31,318 nt of DNA from a virus: IMG/VR virus record IMGVR_UViG_3300046171_000042, positions 1 through 31,318 of that record, one strand, 5' to 3'. The notes below the pieces were generated by a model. The model worked only from the letters and a program-made list of their open reading frames with translations, was not told the origin of the DNA and did not search any database. The translations under genes were made by a program, and so were the position numbers. Numbering within the stretch: position 1 is the first letter of the stretch; each line of letters opens with the position of its first letter. Below are positions 30,409-31,318 of this stretch, in pieces.

Positions 30409-30847
30409 CTATGGTGTTCCAGCTTGATATTCGTACATACACCTAATTGTCATTCTTATTCCACCAACAGGAAATAAAGAACCCTCGTCAGTTTCTACTT
30501 GTATAACTTCTGTATCAAGTGCATTACCATTTCGAGTAATATCAGTTTCTAATGCAGTTTCAATAGCTGTAATTAATTCATTTCTTTTAGTATCTATATT
30601 GGCCTCTGCACCTTTAACAAATCCTAAGTATTACAAAATCAATAGTACCATGCCTAGTTTTAGCACCACTTCCTAATTCAGAGTCATCTCTGTTTTCTTC
30701 TGATGTTTGAACTATTACTGCTGGATATTGTTTATCTGATAATTCGTCTAATAAAAAAGGTTGTCTAGTAGCCTTTATAATATCTGGGCTAGATATAGCA
30801 GATATAACTGACAATAAATTAGATGCTATGTTTTCTCTTACACTCAT
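30409..30847 (-). CDS. Tail terminator/completion protein, with one frameshift
   Basis: Starts MSVRENIASNLLSVISAISS (ATGA overlap with the gp10-like gene) and includes QPFLLDELSDKQYPAVIVQT and RHGTIDFVILR, a tail terminator-like alpha/beta core. The frame stops early at 30614, but GFVKGAEANIDTKRNELITA, ETALETDITRNGN, TEVIQVETDEGSLFPVGGIR and MTIRCMYEYQAGTP follow in another frame to 30409. One extra base at 30622-30634 explains the break; the span 439 is 3n+1. Corrected length is about 145 residues, normal for gpU/gp17-like terminators. Confidence 0.75.
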
Positions 30848-31318
30848 ATTCTTGCTTTCCTAAATTCCTTTGCAACAAATCTGTTAAATTGTTTTCTTAT
30901 TATATTTGCTGTTCTATCATTAAATCCAAAAAATTCCCTCTTATTTTTTCCTAATACTTGATTAAATACTGCTCTTTGCCTCATCTGTGAATTACTAAAA
31001 TTAACAGTAACTTTATTAGTTCCTGTTTTTCTAATAGTTCTACCAGATGGAGTTAATGCACCTAACATTCTACCAGAATAGAATAAATCTACTTTTGTTG
31101 ACTTACCCTCTTTTTGTAATTTTTTTAAATAGCCTGATGAATATGGAACAAAAGGTACATCTCTAAAATCAATACCTTTTTGAGTCTTAGTTCTAATAAT
31201 ATCTAGTAATTGAAATCCAGCTTGTAGTATTCCTTTTTGGATTATACCTTTAAATCTTTTCTCTATTCTCTTAAATCTTTTTTCAACTAATTTAGAATTG
31301 GTTTTGATCTTTAAATCT
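30844..31318 (-). CDS. HK97 gp10-like head-tail protein (5' end at positions 8-1)
   Basis: Within this stretch the frame is open to the window edge and continues through 1-8, giving 160 residues. It starts MALDLKIKTNSKLVEKRFKR, then FQLLDIIRTKTQKGIDFRDV, PFVPYSSGYLKKLQKEGKST, LFYSGRMLGALTP, VNFSNSQMRQRAVFNQVLGK, and ends FFGFNDRTANIIRKQFNRFV. The pattern G..F..PYS..Y...K.....VDLFYSGRML and a late FFGF...... IN...+ helix matches the HK97 gp10/lambda Z-type tail completion family. Placed between connector and tail terminator. Confidence 0.8.
   Translation of the reverse strand, partial: DLKIKTNSKLVEKRFKRIEKRFKGIIQKGILQAGFQLLDIIRTKTQKGIDFRDVPFVPYSSGYLKKLQKEGKSTKVDLFYSGRMLGALTPSGRTIRKTGTNKVTVNFSNSQMRQRAVFNQVLGKNKREFFGFNDRTANIIRKQFNRFVAKEFRKARI

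Noticed and set aside
1-31318. tRNA genes, CRISPR arrays, insertion sequences, diversity-generating retroelement
   Set aside because: No cloverleaf-like sequences, no regularly spaced repeats, no transposase or reverse transcriptase motifs were seen; the only notable direct repeat is the pair in the tape measure gene.

Overview
The window is best read as one complete, circularly closed genome of a small tailed phage (siphovirus-type, HK97-like head genes) of 31,318 bases. It is strongly AT-rich. The last bases (31318) join in frame to the first bases (1): a HK97-gp10-like gene cut by the window edge regains an ATG at positions 8-6, which overlaps the stop of the preceding gene as TAATG. The small-protein repertoire (MPMGKGTYGSKRGRPP, KPPKRGAGKHKKNKNK, DUF5824-like, DUF3310-like, and LamG/SPRY and DUF7483-like tail proteins) is typical of marine phages. 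A marine alphaproteobacterial host, possibly SAR11-like, is my inference from memory of these families and was not tested. I found no integrase, DNA polymerase, helicase, tRNA, CRISPR array or insertion sequence.

Layout. There are two opposed transcription units around the circle. A short plus-strand early unit (12251-16069) carries small membrane and helical proteins, a lipoprotein, an XRE-type regulator, a PD-(D/E)XK nuclease, an SSB-like protein with an acidic DDEIPF tip, and small helical proteins. Everything else except one gene is on the minus strand, reading down from 12065 through the join 1/31318 to 16115. The two units diverge from a control region (12066-12250) with two palindromes and a candidate promoter. 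They converge on a hairpin at 16083-16120. Minus-strand order: small DNA-binding and HNH genes, a helix-turn-helix replication-type protein, an HExxH protein, a ParB-DNA methyltransferase fusion, small and large terminase with many microproteins around them, portal, MuF-type minor head protein, scaffold-capsid, connector, gp10-like protein, tail terminator, tail tube, tail assembly chaperone with a -1 frameshift signal, tape measure, tail tip proteins, J-like hub, tail fibres, M15 peptidase, small marine-phage proteins, phosphoesterase, and membrane proteins.

The one exception is a self-contained plus-strand cassette (3512-3856: promoter, ribosome binding site, 82-residue gene, intrinsic terminator) between portal and MuF genes. 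It has the architecture of a moron.

Eight single-base frameshifts break six otherwise well-conserved genes (portal, MuF twice, tape measure twice, tail terminator, a tail protein, and a small protein at 6694-6920). In each case the continuation in another frame is clear. The pattern looks more like residual sequencing indels of a long-read or metagenomic assembly than gene decay, and coordinates given for these genes span the corrected reading. Many start sites were reset from the longest ORF to internal ATGs with better ribosome binding sites or stop/start overlaps.
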